Both the position numbers and the translations under genes were made by a program. Under the pieces are notes generated by a model, which worked only from the letters and a program-made list of their open reading frames with translations, was not told the origin of the DNA and made no database searches. From SZUA-430 sp044375275 (GTDB taxonomy: Bacteria; Pseudomonadota; Alphaproteobacteria; Micropepsales; Micropepsaceae), in contig JBILMZ010000021.1 in assembly GCA_044375275.1 (NCBI GenBank), positions 1-24,140 of the forward strand: a stretch of DNA of 24,140 nucleotides, written 5' to 3'. The number at the start of each line of letters is the position of its first letter. The first letter of the stretch is position 1. This document shows positions 24,046 to 24,140 of the stretch, one piece after another.

Positions 24046-24140
24046 ATGAACATTTCGAACGCCAGCATCATCGGTAACTTCCTGCATCGGTCTCGCAACG
24101 TGTTCATCAGCGCGGGCGTGTTCAGCCTGTTCGTGAACCT
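24046..24140 (+). CDS. N-terminus of a probable type I secretion ABC transporter (PrtD/LapB-like), cut by window end
   Basis: Only the first 31 complete codons are present: MNISNASIIGNFLHRSRNV followed by FISAGVFSLFVN. GGAG stands seven bases before the ATG, the same spacing as the barrel gene. The pattern of a basic helix then a hydrophobic helix of the form F-x-x-x-x-x-FSLFVNL matches the start of the first membrane span in PrtD-type T1SS permease-ATPases, which usually continue to a GPLFMLQVYDRV-type segment. The call is tentative because the diagnostic regions lie beyond the window. Confidence 0.6.
   Translation, partial: MNISNASIIGNFLHRSRNVFISAGVFSLFVN

Overview
The window is GC-rich, gene-dense chromosomal DNA, most likely from an alphaproteobacterium. 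The clues are the overlapping Ppx/GppA-rlmE pair, the split cytochrome c maturation cluster, the Sco1/SenC gene and the general gene style. A Caulobacterales/Hyphomonadaceae-like host is an inference from gene content, not a measured placement. No rRNA, tRNA, CRISPR array, insertion sequence or prophage was recognised.

Layout: (1) 1-227 is non-coding and holds two strong stem-loops. (2) 228-2462 (+) is a tightly coupled pair, a family III CoA-transferase and an LLM flavin-dependent oxidoreductase. (3) 2431-5611 (-) holds a GPH-family sugar symporter, a small four-helix membrane protein and a CNT/NupC nucleoside transporter; the last two are coupled. (4) 5761-6324 (+) is a secreted protein of unknown function behind a hairpin that may mask its ribosome binding site. 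(5) 6495-8299 (+) is a short Ppx/GppA phosphatase with an arginine-rich tail, overlapping rlmE. (6) 8395-12228 (+) is ccmF-ccmG-ccmH-ccmI, every junction a 4-base ATGA overlap: the haem-ligation half of System I cytochrome c maturation.

(7) 18779-12232 (-) is a type II secretion cluster read gspF-H-I-J-K-O-E-G. It encodes the inner-membrane platform protein, all five pseudopilins, the prepilin peptidase and the ATPase. gspC, gspD, gspL, gspM and gspN are not in the window, and the order is not the usual C-to-N order. (8) 19508-18891 (-) is a Sco1/SenC copper protein upstream of the gsp genes, thematically linked to cytochrome oxidase and the ccm genes.

(9) 19570-24140 looks like an envelope or secretion module. 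An ECF sigma factor and a single-pass anti-sigma factor (-) are divergent from a secreted subtilase whose N-terminus carries nested Asp-rich tandem repeats (+). An outer-membrane beta-barrel protein with a TTG start follows, then a strong terminator, a 300-base regulatory gap, and the first 32 codons of what looks like a type I secretion ABC transporter. A GGAAT-N16-CGTT element before the sigma gene suggests autoregulation. This last region is the best candidate for an undescribed system. The T2SS and T1SS genes, the subtilase and the barrel together suggest a cell investing in protein export and surface remodelling.
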